A stretch of DNA of 64,000 bases from Heliobacterium mobile (GTDB lineage: Bacteria; Bacillota; Desulfitobacteriia; Heliobacteriales; Heliobacteriaceae): NCBI RefSeq assembly GCF_009720735.1, contig NZ_WNKU01000002.1, positions 62,001 through 126,000 of the forward strand, in the 5' to 3' direction. The notes under the pieces were generated by a model that did no database searches, was not told where the DNA came from, and was given only the letters and a program-made list of their open reading frames with translations. The position numbers and the translations under genes are program-made. Shown here piece by piece: positions 63,986 through 64,000 of this stretch; the first letter of the stretch is position 1; each line of letters opens with the position of its first letter.

Positions 63986-64000
63986 GGTCTTGGTCCGGTG

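Overview
The window looks like chromosomal DNA from an endospore-forming member of the Clostridia, most like the Heliobacteria/Peptococcaceae branch. The evidence is gene content: spoVK, three YheC/YheD spore-coat ATP-grasp proteins, lexA, a long mutS-mutL-methyltransferase-miaA-hfq block, a Firmicutes-type M-box riboswitch, EtfAB-linked lactate dehydrogenase genes and an RsbT/RsbX-like stress module. There is no rRNA or photosynthesis gene to fix the genus, so this placement is inference. No CRISPR array, intact transposase or intact prophage was found.

Layout. 0-10 kb: the end of a phenylacetate-CoA ligase gene with its ACT-domain partner, a UPF0182 membrane protein, a probable 6S RNA, a small uncalled gene, an OmpR/BaeS-type two-component pair, a DsrE-like protein under a CsoR/CstR-like operator, a BASS-family transporter, a predicted di-haem membrane protein and a lipoprotein. 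10-16 kb: an AT-richer accessory segment with a small HTH protein, decayed short genes, and an intact PLP decarboxylase plus M20 peptidase pair. 16-28 kb: a chemoreceptor, an orphan trpB, a VanRS-like two-component system, an exported SLH protein with a duplicated YcdB/PepSY-like unit, and an alpha-glucan phosphorylase, with two long gene-poor gaps.

28-46 kb is housekeeping: lexA forward, then a long reverse-strand series of ddl, a DUF456 gene, a methionine-gamma-lyase/YnbB-like gene, hflX (with a JAMM-like N-terminal domain), spoVK, two unknown membrane proteins, hfq, miaA, an RsmJ-like methyltransferase, mutL, mutS and miaB. Many of these overlap or nearly touch. A Glu-Phe-Tyr-Gln tRNA cluster follows.

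46-64 kb: ccdA, an unknown gene, an intracellular-type subtilase, corA behind an M-box riboswitch, a small zinc-ribbon gene, gap, a four-gene ligase cluster (amidoligase plus three YheC/D ATP-grasps), a lactate dehydrogenase operon (EtfB, EtfA, FAD oxidase) with a GntR-type operator, and an operon of three ATPase-fold signalling proteins (RsbT; RsbT-like plus SpoIIE phosphatase; hybrid histidine kinase) running off the right edge.

The points most worth a second look are the JAMM-HflX fusion, the amidoligase/ATP-grasp cluster, a recurring pattern of genes whose best-spaced start codon is ATC (or CTG), the di-haem HX13H membrane protein, and the decarboxylase/peptidase pair beside decayed genes. 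All domain and family names come from reading motifs; no database search was run.
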